64,000 nucleotides of DNA from Trinickia violacea (GCF_005280735.1 NZ_CP040077.1:3348001-3412000), one strand, 5' to 3'. Counted from the first letter of the stretch, positions 1-8,492 are shown. Numbers and translations are program-made. The notes: generated by a model not told the origin, from the letters alone.

Positions 1-2
1 TG

Positions 3-1019
3 GTCGCTTACGCGATTGCCGGCACGATCCGCTTCGACATCGAGCAGGACGCACTCGGCACGGATCAGGACGGCAAGCCGGTCTATCTGAAGGACATCTG
101 GCCGAGCGACGAGGAGATCGACGCGATCGTCGCGCAAAGCGTGAAGCCCGAGCAATTCCGCAAGGTCTACGAGCCGATGTTCGCCGTCACGGCCGCCGGC
201 GGCGAGCCGATCAATCCGCTTTACGACTGGCGCGCGCAGAGCACCTACATTCGCCGTCCGCCGTACTGGGAAGGCGCGCTGGCGGGCGAGCGCACGCTGC
301 GCGGATTGCGTGCCCTCGCCGTGCTGGGCGACAACATCACGACCGATCACCTCTCGCCGTCCAACGCGATCCTCGCGGATAGCGCCGCCGGCGAATACCT
401 CGCGAAGATGGGCTTGCCGGAGGAAGACTTCAACTCCTACGCGACTCACCGAGGCGACCACCTCACCGCGCTGCGCGCCACCTTCGCGAACCCGACGCTC
501 GTCAACGAGATGGCGGTGGTCGACGGCCAGGTGAAGAAGGGATCGCTCGCGCGCGTCGAGCCGGAAGGCCGCGTCACGCGCATGTGGGAAGCGATCGAGA
601 CCTACATGGACCGCAAGCAGCCGCTCATCATCATCGCCGGGGCGGACTACGGCCAGGGCTCGTCGCGCGACTGGGCGGCCAAGGGCGTGCGTCTGGCGGG
701 CACGGAAGCGATCGTCGCCGAAGGGTTCGAGCGCATTCACCGCACGAACCTCGTCGGCATGGGCGTGCTGCCGCTCGAGTTCAAGCCCGGCGTGAATCGC
801 GTGACGCTCGGCATCGACGGCACCGAAACGTTCGACGTGATCGGCGAGCGCAAGCCGCGTGCGGACCTCACGCTCGTCATCCATCGCAAGAACGGCGAGC
901 GCGTGGAAGCGGCCGTGACCTGCCGGCTCGACACCGCCGAGGAGGTTTCGATCTACGAAGCGGGCGGCGTGCTGCAGCGCTTCGCACAGGACTTCCTCGA
1001 GTCGTCGAAGGCGGCTTGA
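3..1019 (+). CDS. acnD: Fe/S-dependent 2-methylisocitrate dehydratase AcnD, C-terminal part (5' end outside window)
   Basis: The reading frame is open from the window edge, beginning VAYAIAGTIRFDIE, and continues to TGA at 1017-1019. It therefore represents roughly the last 338 residues of an aconitase-superfamily protein. The C-terminal swivel domain shows the family signatures DNITTDHLSPS and GADYGQGSSRDWAAKG. AcnD dehydrates 2-methylcitrate to 2-methylaconitate in the cofactor-assisted version of the methylcitrate cycle for propionate. It is assigned to AcnD rather than housekeeping AcnA because prpF follows 92 bp downstream on the same strand, the usual acnD-prpF pairing. An internal ATG at 141 is not the start, since conserved sequence precedes it. 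The Fe-S cysteines lie upstream and cannot be checked. Confidence 0.93.
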   Translation, partial: VAYAIAGTIRFDIEQDALGTDQDGKPVYLKDIWPSDEEIDAIVAQSVKPEQFRKVYEPMFAVTAAGGEPINPLYDWRAQSTYIRRPPYWEGALAGERTLRGLRALAVLGDNITTDHLSPSNAILADSAAGEYLAKMGLPEEDFNSYATHRGDHLTALRATFANPTLVNEMAVVDGQVKKGSLARVEPEGRVTRMWEAIETYMDRKQPLIIIAGADYGQGSSRDWAAKGVRLAGTEAIVAEGFERIHRTNLVGMGVLPLEFKPGVNRVTLGIDGTETFDVIGERKPRADLTLVIHRKNGERVEAAVTCRLDTAEEVSIYEAGGVLQRFAQDFLESSKAA

Positions 1020-1054
1020 TGAAAGCTGAATAACAGCACGGTCAGGCATCATCT

Positions 1055-1082
1055 GCGGGCGGCGCAAAAAAGTGCCGCCCGC
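1055..1082 (+). other. Intergenic hairpin between acnD and prpF
   Basis: A 9-bp perfect GC-rich stem (GCGGGCGGC with GCCGCCCGC), extendable by a G-T and a C-G pair, closes on an A-rich loop. No T-run follows, so it is not a classical intrinsic terminator. It may be an mRNA stability or attenuation hairpin that lowers prpF expression relative to acnD. Position and pairing are seen; function is inferred. Confidence 0.5.
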
Positions 1083-1111
1083 CGTTTCCGTTTCATCAGG
1101 ACACCCACCCC

Positions 1112-2329
1112 ATGCCCCACGTACCCCAGATCAAGATTCCCGCCACCTATATGCGCGGCGGCACCAGCAAAGGCGTGTTCTTCCGCCTGCAGGATTTGCC
1201 CGAAGCGGCCCGCGTGCCGGGCGCGGCGCGCGATGCGCTGCTGCTGCGCGTGATCGGCAGCCCGGACCCGTACGGCAAGCAGATCGACGGCATGGGCGGC
1301 GCGACGTCGAGCACGAGCAAGACGGTCATCATTTCGAAGAGCAGCAAGCCCGATCACGACGTCGATTACCTGTTCGGACAGGTCTCTATCGATAAAGCCT
1401 TCGTCGACTGGAGCGGCAATTGCGGCAACCTCTCCGCCGCTGTCGGGCCGTTTGCGATCAGCGCGGGGCTCGTCGATTCGAGCCGTGTGCCGCAGAACGG
1501 CGTGGCCGTCGTGCGCATCTGGCAGGCCAATATCGGCAAGACCATCATTGCGCACGTGCCGATCACCGAAGGCGCCGTGCAGGAAACCGGCGACTTCGAA
1601 CTCGACGGCGTGACCTTTCCCGCCGCCGAAGTGCAGCTCGAGTTCATGGACCCGGCTGCCGAGGAAGAAGGCGCCGGCGGCGCGATGTTCCCGACCGGCA
1701 ACCTGGTCGACGACCTCGACGTGCCGGGTGTCGGCACGCTGAAAGCCACGATGATCAACGCGGGCATCCCGACGATCTTCGTGAACGCCGAGGCCATCGG
1801 CTACACGGGCACCGAGCTGCAGGACGCGATCAACGGCGATGCCGACGAGCTCAAGAAGTTCGAGACCATTCGTGCCAACGGCGCGCTGCGCATGGGTTTG
1901 ATCAAGGACTTGAACGAAATCGCGACGCGGCAGCACACGCCGAAAGTCGCGTTCGTCGCGCAGCCCGCGGACTACGTCGCGTCGAGCGGCAAGCGCGTGG
2001 CGGCCGCGGATGTCGATCTGCTCGTGCGCGCGATGTCGATGGGCAAGCTCCATCACGCGATGATGGGCACGGCGGCGGTCGCGATCGGCACGGCTGCTGC
2101 GATACCGGGCACGCTGGTCAATCTCGCGGCCGGCGGCGGCGAGCGCAACGCGGTGCGCTTCGGCCATCCGTCGGGCACTTTGCGGGTCGGCGCCGAGGCC
2201 GCTCAAGCCAACGGCGAATGGACCGTGACGAAGGCCATCATGAGCCGCAGCGCGCGCGTGCTGATGGAAGGCTGGGTGCATGTGCCAGTTCCAACCACCC
2301 TCGCGCCTAATGCTGACCGTAATCAGTGA
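1112..2329 (+). CDS. prpF: 2-methylaconitate cis-trans isomerase PrpF
   Basis: This 405-residue protein belongs to the PrpF/diaminopimelate epimerase-like fold. The family N-terminal signature YMRGGTSKGVFF is at residues 13-24, with other conserved blocks GGATSSTSKT and DWSGNCGNLS, and SMGKLHHAMMGTAA in the C-terminal half. PrpF isomerises 2-methylaconitate so that aconitase-type enzymes can hydrate it to 2-methylisocitrate, and it always works with AcnD. It sits directly downstream of acnD, consistent with one prp transcript. Length matches the family (about 390-400). The start ATG at 1112 is supported by homology of the first residues. Confidence 0.95.
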   Translation: MPHVPQIKIPATYMRGGTSKGVFFRLQDLPEAARVPGAARDALLLRVIGSPDPYGKQIDGMGGATSSTSKTVIISKSSKPDHDVDYLFGQVSIDKAFVDWSGNCGNLSAAVGPFAISAGLVDSSRVPQNGVAVVRIWQANIGKTIIAHVPITEGAVQETGDFELDGVTFPAAEVQLEFMDPAAEEEGAGGAMFPTGNLVDDLDVPGVGTLKATMINAGIPTIFVNAEAIGYTGTELQDAINGDADELKKFETIRANGALRMGLIKDLNEIATRQHTPKVAFVAQPADYVASSGKRVAAADVDLLVRAMSMGKLHHAMMGTAAVAIGTAAAIPGTLVNLAAGGGERNAVRFGHPSGTLRVGAEAAQANGEWTVTKAIMSRSARVLMEGWVHVPVPTTLAPNADRNQ

Positions 2330-2353
2330 ATTCATCCCTGCACACCCGTTTCC

Positions 2354-3187
2354 ATGAAGATCATTTCCTCGATTGATGAGCTACGAGGCCAGATGCGCGG
2401 CCAGAATCGCACGGCGTTCGTGCCGACGATGGGCAATCTCCACGAGGGGCATCTGTCGCTGATGCGGCTCGCGCGCCAGCACGGCGACCCGGTCGTCGCG
2501 AGCATCTTCGTGAACCGCCTGCAATTCGGCCCGAACGAGGATTTCGACAAATATCCGCGCACGCTCGAAGCCGATATCGAGAAACTTCAGAAGGAAAACG
2601 TCTACGTGCTGTTCGCGCCGACCGAGCGCGATATGTACCCGGAGCCGCAGGAATACCGTCTGCATCCGCCGACCGATTTGGGCGACATCCTCGAAGGCGA
2701 GTTCCGCCCGGGCTTCTTTACCGGTGTCTGCACGGTCGTGATGAAGCTGATGTCGTGCGTACAGCCGCGCGTCGCGGTGTTCGGCAAGAAGGATTACCAG
2801 CAGCTGATGATCGTGCGGCAGATGTGCAGCCAGTTCGCGCTGCCGACCGACATCGTCGCCGCCGAAACGGTGCGCGACACCGACGGCCTCGCCCTCAGCT
2901 CGCGCAACCGCTACTTGAGCGAGACGGAACGCGCCGAGGCGCCGATGCTGGCCATCACGCTCGGACGCGTTCGCGAGGCCGTGCTCTCGGGCAACCGCGA
3001 TTTCGCCGCGATCGAGAAGGACGCGATGACGAGCCTCGCCGCGCGCGGCTGGAAGCCCGATTACATCGCGGTGCGCAAGCGCTCGAACCTGCTGCCGCCG
3101 GCCGCCCACGAAATCGAGGCGCCGCTCGTCGTGCTCGCCGCCGCGAAGCTCGGCGCGACGCGCCTCATCGACAACCTCGAAATCTGA
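2354..3187 (+). CDS. panC: Pantoate--beta-alanine ligase PanC
   Basis: This 277-residue protein is a class I nucleotidylyl transferase. The ATP-binding HIGH-type motif is at residues 24-33 (PTMGNLHEGH) and the second conserved block LALSSRNRYLS replaces the KMSKS loop. It condenses pantoate with beta-alanine, using ATP through a pantoyl-adenylate, to give pantothenate in the cytoplasm. It begins 24 bp after prpF, so read-through from the prp operon is possible. It is followed 75 bp later by panD, which makes its beta-alanine substrate. No strong Shine-Dalgarno is visible, but the N-terminus fits family length (about 280). Confidence 0.96.
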   Translation: MKIISSIDELRGQMRGQNRTAFVPTMGNLHEGHLSLMRLARQHGDPVVASIFVNRLQFGPNEDFDKYPRTLEADIEKLQKENVYVLFAPTERDMYPEPQEYRLHPPTDLGDILEGEFRPGFFTGVCTVVMKLMSCVQPRVAVFGKKDYQQLMIVRQMCSQFALPTDIVAAETVRDTDGLALSSRNRYLSETERAEAPMLAITLGRVREAVLSGNRDFAAIEKDAMTSLAARGWKPDYIAVRKRSNLLPPAAHEIEAPLVVLAAAKLGATRLIDNLEI

Positions 3188-3262
3188 CGGGCAGCGCCGG
3201 GCATCACGCACCGATCCGCCGCCCCGCCGCTCTCAAGTCAAACGAAGTCCGAAGGAAAGATC

Positions 3263-3646
3263 ATGCAGCGCCATATGTTGAAGTCGAAGATTCACCGGGC
3301 CGCCGTCACGCACTGCGAACTGCACTACGAAGGCTCGTGCGCGATCGACGAAGACCTGCTCGAAGCGGCGAACATCGTCGAGAACGAGCGGATCGACATC
3401 TGGAACATCAACAACGGCGAGCGTTTCTCGACGTATGCGATCAAGGGCGAGCGCGGCACCGGGATGATCTCGCTCAACGGGTCGGCGGCTCGGCGTGCGC
3501 AGTTGGGCGATCTCGTGATCATCGCCGCGTTCGCGATGGTCGACGAAGCGGAACTCAAGGCCGGCTGGACGCCGGACCTGGTGTTCGTCGACGAGAACAA
3601 CAAGATCAAGGGAAGCCGCGGCCACGTGCCGGTGCAGCGGTGGTAG
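3263..3646 (+). CDS. panD: Aspartate 1-decarboxylase precursor PanD
   Basis: This 127-residue protein has the self-processing site YEGS with Gly24-Ser25, where cleavage creates the N-terminal pyruvoyl group on the alpha chain. Other PanD signatures include WNINNGERFSTYAI and GSAARRAQLGDLVIIAAF. It decarboxylates L-aspartate to beta-alanine for pantothenate synthesis and acts with PanC encoded just upstream. A GGAAAG ribosome-binding site precedes the ATG. Length equals the family norm (about 126). Confidence 0.96.
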   Translation: MQRHMLKSKIHRAAVTHCELHYEGSCAIDEDLLEAANIVENERIDIWNINNGERFSTYAIKGERGTGMISLNGSAARRAQLGDLVIIAAFAMVDEAELKAGWTPDLVFVDENNKIKGSRGHVPVQRW

Positions 3647-3971
3647 ATCTGTGCGTTGGATGTGCCTGTGCGGGACCCGCTTTCATGTACGCGACCGTCC
3701 CGGGAACGTGACACCGGCAGGGGTGCAACGTGCTGGTACCTCCCGAGTAGACGGACCATCTCGAAAGCCTACAGCAGGCTCTGAATGAAATGGTGCAACC
3801 ACTGTTCGTGCTGCATGGGAGCCTGGCGAAGAAGGCTCGCGCGTCGCTCTCGGTGCACTGTCCGATCTCGCGCCGCCCGTCGTGCTTGCGACCGGTAAGT
3901 TGGTTGGGGCGGTTTTTACCATCCGGCGGGGAATGGTAAATGGCGCGATCCGCTATCAACCGAACACGCCG
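3647..3971. other. Intergenic stretch with a short inverted repeat
   Basis: No convincing gene was found between panD and the SET-domain gene. A perfect 8-bp inverted repeat, TTTACCAT at 3916-3923 and ATGGTAAA at 3934-3941, brackets a G-rich loop. It could lie at the 3' end of either converging gene, but no T-run makes it a clear terminator. Confidence 0.4.
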
Positions 3972-4409
3972 TCAGTCCGAGAGCATGGTGCCGCGACAGC
4001 CGGCTGCACGACAGCTGCACGCATACGCTCGTGTGACCCCCGCAGTCCCGCGCCCTTCGACCTGCAACTGATAATCGATGTAAAGCTCAGTGCCTTTTTC
4101 GACAGGTTGGGTCGTCCGGATGAACACCCGATCCCCGTCCTGTTCGGCCTCACAGTTTGGAGAGCAACTATGATTGAGCCACCTGGCAGAATTCCCTCCC
4201 TGCGCGCCATCAATTACGCGGCCATCGTCCAGCCCGAAATAGAAAGTGTGGCCATGCTCAGCAACGGACCGTGCATGGTCACGTTGTGCACGCCTCCACG
4301 AGACCAGCTTTCCTTTGTATTCGAGTATCAATGTCCCGGTCTCGATATGGGCGACCGCGAAGACACCGCGGCCATGCACGGGGGAACTACGAACGACGAT
4401 ACGGCGCAT
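3972..4409 (-). CDS. SET-domain protein-lysine methyltransferase-like protein
   Basis: From the ATG at 4409 this is 145 residues. An N-terminal SET segment (HGRGVFA at 12-18) is followed by the catalytic pseudoknot motif NHSCSPNC at 79-86 and the tyrosine-containing ELYIDY at 108-113. A post-SET cysteine cluster C131-x-C133-x4-C138 would bind zinc together with a cysteine of the NHSC region. The family transfers methyl groups from S-adenosylmethionine to lysines; bacterial substrates are mostly unknown. An upstream in-frame ATG at 4484 would add 25 unconserved residues. Neither start has a clear ribosome-binding site, and 4409 is chosen because the SET fold begins there. It is monocistronic and convergent with panD. 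Confidence 0.82.
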   Translation of the reverse strand: MRRIVVRSSPVHGRGVFAVAHIETGTLILEYKGKLVSWRRAQRDHARSVAEHGHTFYFGLDDGRVIDGAQGGNSARWLNHSCSPNCEAEQDGDRVFIRTTQPVEKGTELYIDYQLQVEGRGTAGVTRAYACSCRAAGCRGTMLSD

Positions 4410-4490
4410 AACGGTATGTTTGAAATGGCAATGAAACGGGCGGATTCCCGGACGGGCGCCGCTTCGCCATGATGCAGCAGCCATAAAGCG

Positions 4491-4515
4491 CGGTCACGCT
4501 CATGACCGTTTTTTT
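4491..4515 (+). terminator. Strong intrinsic terminator on the plus strand
   Basis: A CGGTCA/TGACCG stem (4491-4496 with 4503-4508) is followed directly by seven T residues (4509-4515). It would stop plus-strand transcription, but the nearest annotated plus-strand gene, panD, ends 845 bp upstream. It could stop antisense transcription across the SET gene or end an unannotated small RNA. Confidence 0.7.
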
Positions 4516-4715
4516 GTCCGCGCAGCCAGAAAACGCAGGCTAGTACGCGGTACGGTTGCCGGCCATCGGCATCGCCCTATCGACGTGCACCGACGAAGCT
4601 AGGGTGCTGCGTGGGGGTTCCGCGCAATCCAATCGGACGGTGCCGCACGCGGTGAAGTGGAGCAATCCGCCAACCCCGTGCGATGTCGGGTCCGTGAAAC
4701 GGTCATTGCCGACGC

Positions 4716-4991
4716 TTACTGGTTGACCGCATCCTTGAACGCCTTCCCGGAGGTGAACTTTACGGTCTTTGCGGCGGGGATCTGGATCTCTGCACCCGTC
4801 GCCGGGTTGCGGCCCACGCGCGCGGCACGCGCGCCAGTTGAAAACGAGCCGAAGCCAATCAGTTGAACGGTCTCGCCTTTCATGACAGCATCGATGACCG
4901 CCGCGATGAACGCATCAATCGCTTCGCCCGTTGCGGCCCTGCTTCCGCCCGTTGCTGCGGCGACCGCTTCGACCAGTTCCTGTTTGTTCAT
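4716..4991 (-). CDS. HU family DNA-binding protein
   Basis: This 91-residue protein has the HU/IHF fold. It contains an N-terminal helix pair (MNKQELVEAVAAATGGS), the central GFGSFS motif and the DNA-binding arm with RNPATG at the expected position. It bends and compacts DNA in the nucleoid as a dimer. The start at 4991 is set by the HU N-terminus and an AGGAGA ribosome-binding site 7-8 bases upstream; the frame runs further back but that part is unconserved. The arm reads ARAARVGRNPATGAEIQIPA, close to Burkholderia HU-beta paralogs. Which HU paralog it is cannot be decided here. Confidence 0.93.
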   Translation of the reverse strand: MNKQELVEAVAAATGGSRAATGEAIDAFIAAVIDAVMKGETVQLIGFGSFSTGARAARVGRNPATGAEIQIPAAKTVKFTSGKAFKDAVNQ

Positions 4992-5821
4992 TGACGCTCT
5001 CCTGTTGACTGAAGGCGTCACCCTACCGGCCGCCGCTCGGTCGCGCAATGGCGGAAGCGCGGGAACAGAAAATATTCCCCCGCGCGAAATTGATAGAAAT
5101 TCCACCGGACGCCGGCGCAGTGAATATCATGGAGACGTGACCCGTGTTAGCGACACGTGACCGCAAAACGAGACGCAGACGGGGCTGGCGGTTGACTGGC
5201 CGCCCGCCTGCGGTCCACCCGAAACGGGTCCGCCAGGGTGCGGGCCGTTTTTTTTGCAATTGTTCAAGGCGCGCCCGTTCCATATCCGGCCCGGCTCGCA
5301 TGCAAGGGTCTTCTGGCGGGACCGAATCGCCCTGTCGAGAACTACACCCGCGTCTGGCCTCGACCACCCCGATCCGCGAGTGCGGGTTCGGCTAGCCGAA
5401 GTAACTGCCGTTATCACCGCAATCGGCTGCCCGACTCGCAAGAGTCTCAAATCCGACCGGCGCCTTCGCAATCCACTCCAACGCCGGTCCTGTACCAAGT
5501 CGGAGGCGCTTTCCGATCAATGCCGTCAGGCGGGTTGTCGGCCGAAGTGGCCATTCGCTGATCGACATTGGCGCCTCCGCTAGGGAGCGCTGACCGGTCA
5601 TCCGCCATCCAGATGCGCCGAGTGTCCGGTGGATGCTGGTCGGTGTGAGAGGATGCCCGATCAAACGGGATGCTGGATGGGCTCTGACGCCGTGACCTCG
5701 TCGGGAACCGCGCGGCCGCCGTCGGCCGAATCCCGCTCGCCGCGTGTAGGACCAAGGTCCAATTGCCGACGTGCAGCACTTCTCCTACGTTCCATTTCAT
5801 ACCTAAACGCAGGCGTGGCCA
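4992..5821. other. Gene-poor stretch with possible element remnants
   Basis: No supported gene. A run of eight T residues follows a GC-rich, partly paired stretch near 5205-5250, resembling a weak plus-strand terminator. A 36-bp segment at 5398-5433 recurs with 33 of 36 identities at 36254-36289, so part of this stretch may be remnant mobile DNA. Several frames are open here by GC bias only. Confidence 0.4.
5398..5433 (+). repeat. 36-bp dispersed repeat, copy 1
   Basis: This segment begins GAAGTAACTGCCGTT and ends ATCGGCTGCCCG. The second copy at 36254-36289 is in the same orientation with three mismatches. Both lie in gene-poor DNA next to mobile-element debris, so an IS end or remnant is likely, but the parent element is not recognised. 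Confidence 0.5.
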
Positions 5822-5993
5822 GGGGTAATCGTACTGTTCGTGCAATTTCTGGCGGTTTGATCCTTAAATCTCATATGGATCAACGATTTGCACATTCTTC
5901 GATTGCGCGAAAACTATGGCGCCGCCGAGCCTTGCTGCGGGAGGCTCTGCATGCGACTACCGCCAGATTTCGCACGAAAAGTACGATTACCCC
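5822..5993 (-). repeat. 172-bp terminal-repeat element (MITE-like), copy A
   Basis: This segment begins GGGGTAATCGTACT and ends with the complementary AGTACGATTACCCC form. Imperfect terminal inverted repeats of about 35 bp surround a non-coding core. A near-identical 172-bp copy lies in opposite orientation at 10191-10362, and the two bracket the TctA-TctB/TPP-enzyme module. No clear target-site duplication is seen. It resembles a non-autonomous miniature element or the residue of a larger IS. Confidence 0.75.
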
Positions 5994-6000
5994 GATCGGC

Positions 6001-6035
6001 GGTACCGTCCGGGAAAATTGCGGCCGAACGGTACC
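6001..6035. other. Hairpin downstream of tctA
   Basis: GGTACCGT at 6001-6008 pairs with ACGGTACC at 6028-6035, 13 bp beyond the tctA stop. No T-run follows on the minus strand. It may be a 3'-end stabiliser or a weak terminator. Confidence 0.35.
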
Positions 6036-6048
6036 AATGCCGCCCCGT

Positions 6049-7608
6049 TTAATCGCTGCTTGCCCGAGGCATTTCAGCTGGCGCTGCGCCTGAATGCCTG
6101 CGTTCCGTCTTGCTTGCGCGGTGGCGGTTGCGTTGCGCAGATAGCGTGACCATCACGACGAGCAACAGCGAGGCAACGAGAAATCCGCAGCTGATGGGCC
6201 GATCCACAAAAATGGACATATTCCCGTGCGAAATGAGCAATGCGCGGCGGAAGTTTTCCTCGATCATTGGCCCGAGAACGAAGCCTAGCAGGATCGGCGC
6301 AACGGAGAATCCAAGGTAGTTGAAGACGGTGCCGATCAAGCCGAACGCCAGAACTTGCCACACTTCGAAAAGGCTGTTCTGGGTGCTGAATACGCCAACG
6401 GCAATAAAGAACATCGCGGACGGAAAGAGATAGCGGTAGGGCAACCGGAGCAATTTGACCCACACGCCGATCATCGGCACGTTTAGCAAAACGAGAAGAA
6501 TATTTCCGATCCAGAAACTTGCAATGAGCCCCCAGAAGATATCGGGATGCTCGGAGATCAACTGAGGTCCAGGCGTGATGCCCTGGATGATGAGCGCGCC
6601 CAGAATGAGCGCCATCACGGGATCGCCGGGTATACCGAGGCTCATCGTCGGAATGAAGTCGACCTGCGTTTTCGAGTGCGACGACGCTTCGGGCGCCGCG
6701 ACGCCGGCAATCACACCGGTGCCGAACGCCTGAGGATTCCTGGAGAGCTTACGCTCCAGCGCATAGGCGACGAACGTCGTAATCGTCGGGCCAGTTCCGG
6801 GCATGGCGCCGAACAGCGCGCCCACGGCCGTCCCGCGTGTCATTGGCCAGAAGGTGGCTTTGAGTTCCTCACGCGTGGGGCGCATGTCCTTGAAGCGCAC
6901 GCTGAGCGACTTGCTCGACACCTGCATTCTGTTGACGTTGCAGAGAAAATCGGCCACGCCAAAGAGTCCCATGGCGATGGCAACCAGTTCGAGCCCGTCG
7001 TTCATGTCGGTCAGGCCAAACGTGAAGCGGAACGTGCCCGTGTTGACATCGGTGCCGACCATGCCGCAAAGCAGGCCGAAAAGCGTCATGGCGACGCCTT
7101 TGAGCGCCGAGCCCCGCGACATCGTCGAACCGGCGAGCAGACCCAGCAGCATGACGGAGAAGATTTCCGCGGGGCCGAACTTGAATGCCATGGCCGTGAG
7201 CAAGGGCGAAGCGAAAATCATCAGAATGATGCCGGTCGAGGCCGCAAAGAACGAACTCAGCATCGTGATGCCAAGCGCCGCGCCGCCTCTGCCGGCCTTG
7301 GCCATCGGATACCCGTCGAGGCAGGTAATCGCATGCGGAGGGTGAGAGGGAAGATTGAGCAGAATGGCGCCGATCGCGCCGCCATATTGCGATCCGTAGA
7401 AAATACCGGCGAGCATCAGGATCGCCGGTACAGGGTGCATGACATAGGTCAGCGGCAACAGGATGGATATGGCCGACAGCGCGCCCATGCCCGGCAGCAC
7501 GCCCACCATGTTGCCCACGAGGACGCCGAAGAACGACCACATCAGGTTGGTGCCTTGAAGCGCAACCGAGAAGCCGTATAGAAGGTCGTGCAAGGATTGT
7601 TCGATCAT
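6049..7608 (-). CDS. Tripartite tricarboxylate transporter permease, TctA family
   Basis: From the ATG at 7608 this is a 519-residue, highly hydrophobic large permease with about 12 membrane segments. It carries TctA signatures such as VGVLPGMG near residues 34-41 and GAILLNLPSHPPHA, with the repeated pattern GALFGAMPGTGP in the second half. TctA forms the membrane channel with TctB and receives a carboxylate from a periplasmic Bug/TctC protein. It starts 8 bp after the tctB stop codon, so the two are co-transcribed. A Bug gene is present separately at 10612-11607. The substrate is unknown; the divergent TPP enzyme hints at a 2-oxo acid or other carboxylate. Confidence 0.92.
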   Translation of the reverse strand: MIEQSLHDLLYGFSVALQGTNLMWSFFGVLVGNMVGVLPGMGALSAISILLPLTYVMHPVPAILMLAGIFYGSQYGGAIGAILLNLPSHPPHAITCLDGYPMAKAGRGGAALGITMLSSFFAASTGIILMIFASPLLTAMAFKFGPAEIFSVMLLGLLAGSTMSRGSALKGVAMTLFGLLCGMVGTDVNTGTFRFTFGLTDMNDGLELVAIAMGLFGVADFLCNVNRMQVSSKSLSVRFKDMRPTREELKATFWPMTRGTAVGALFGAMPGTGPTITTFVAYALERKLSRNPQAFGTGVIAGVAAPEASSHSKTQVDFIPTMSLGIPGDPVMALILGALIIQGITPGPQLISEHPDIFWGLIASFWIGNILLVLLNVPMIGVWVKLLRLPYRYLFPSAMFFIAVGVFSTQNSLFEVWQVLAFGLIGTVFNYLGFSVAPILLGFVLGPMIEENFRRALLISHGNMSIFVDRPISCGFLVASLLLVVMVTLSAQRNRHRASKTERRHSGAAPAEMPRASSD

Positions 7609-7616
7609 GTTGCTCA

Positions 7617-8090
7617 CTATCCCCAGGCAAACGGCGCCAACTGAAGTTTTAGCGCCCATGAGAAGACAACGAGGGCGATCGCGCACATGACGATCGACAA
7701 CGCAGCTGCGCGAAACAGGGTATTGGTGCGGTCTCCGAGCGCGGAAATGAAGACGATTGCGAATGTGGCGGGAATCAAGCCGCCGTATTTGCCGAGCAGG
7801 ATGAAGGCGAGCGTGCCTGTGATGATGCAAACGGCGCCGCGCAGGTCGGGCATTCGCGAGTGCGCGTCCGGCGGGCTCGAAGCGGATTCGGGCAGATCCT
7901 TCGCGGCCACCGCGATCAGAATGCCGACAACGGCCAGAAGCGTGCCCACTGCCACGGGGAAGAAACCCGCACCCATGTTCGTCAGCGATCCGATATCATA
8001 GGACATACCGGCGTATGCGGCGCTCACACCGATGACGACCATCAGTGCGCCCGCGTAGTAATCCTTACTGAAAGAAAGTCTGAGGTTCAA
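7617..8090 (-). CDS. Tripartite tricarboxylate transporter small permease, TctB family
   Basis: This 157-residue protein has four predicted membrane helices, the first around KDYYAGALMVVIGVSAAYAG and a pair at the C-terminus. The typical TctB segment MGAGFFPVAVGTLLAVVGI is present. The start is TTG at 8090: a GGAGGT ribosome-binding site stands five bases upstream, the conserved part begins right there, and the longer open frame upstream is arginine-rich and unlike TctB. It is the first gene of a tctB-tctA pair transcribed away from the TPP-enzyme gene. Confidence 0.87.
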   Translation of the reverse strand: MNLRLSFSKDYYAGALMVVIGVSAAYAGMSYDIGSLTNMGAGFFPVAVGTLLAVVGILIAVAAKDLPESASSPPDAHSRMPDLRGAVCIITGTLAFILLGKYGGLIPATFAIVFISALGDRTNTLFRAAALSIVMCAIALVVFSWALKLQLAPFAWG

Positions 8091-8284
8091 CGCACACCTC
8101 CGCCGCCTGAGCGATTGGCATTCGCAGCGCCGCCCGGCGCATGAAGTCTGGAGAGCAAGATCCGGCAGCGTAGCCCGGCCCATGCGCGGCCGGGCAAAAG
8201 GTAGCACTACGAATCGAAGTGGGCTGTGTCAGCGGCGCGCGTAAAGCGTCGTAAGGAGCGTTGCCTGTTCGACACAGTCATACA

Positions 8285-8300
8285 ACTCATATGTATGAGT
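8285..8300. promoter_or_regulatory. Palindromic operator candidate between tctB and the TPP-enzyme gene
   Basis: ACTCATATGTATGAGT is a perfect 7-2-7 inverted repeat in the 402-bp divergent intergenic region, 195 bp from the tctB start and 193 bp before the TPP-enzyme start. Its size and AT-rich centre fit a dimeric repressor such as a GntR-type protein, but no regulator gene is adjacent. Confidence 0.5.
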
Positions 8301-8492
8301 GGAAATGTAATGTGTTAGCCTTGGGATTGCCATCAGGGAAAACATGGGTGTCTGCGCATCGCGCGCGAGATGCAGCAGATCTTGGGTTGACTTCAAGAAT
8401 TACTGACTTTTCGCCGTGATCGATGACGCGAATAATTCACTCGACACCCATTTAACGCGGGACTCAACAGGTCATGAACAGGAGATATCGCA

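Noticed and set aside
1049..2335. 428-residue minus-strand open frame opposite prpF
   Set aside because: No recognisable domain; prpF on the plus strand has full family signatures and operon context.
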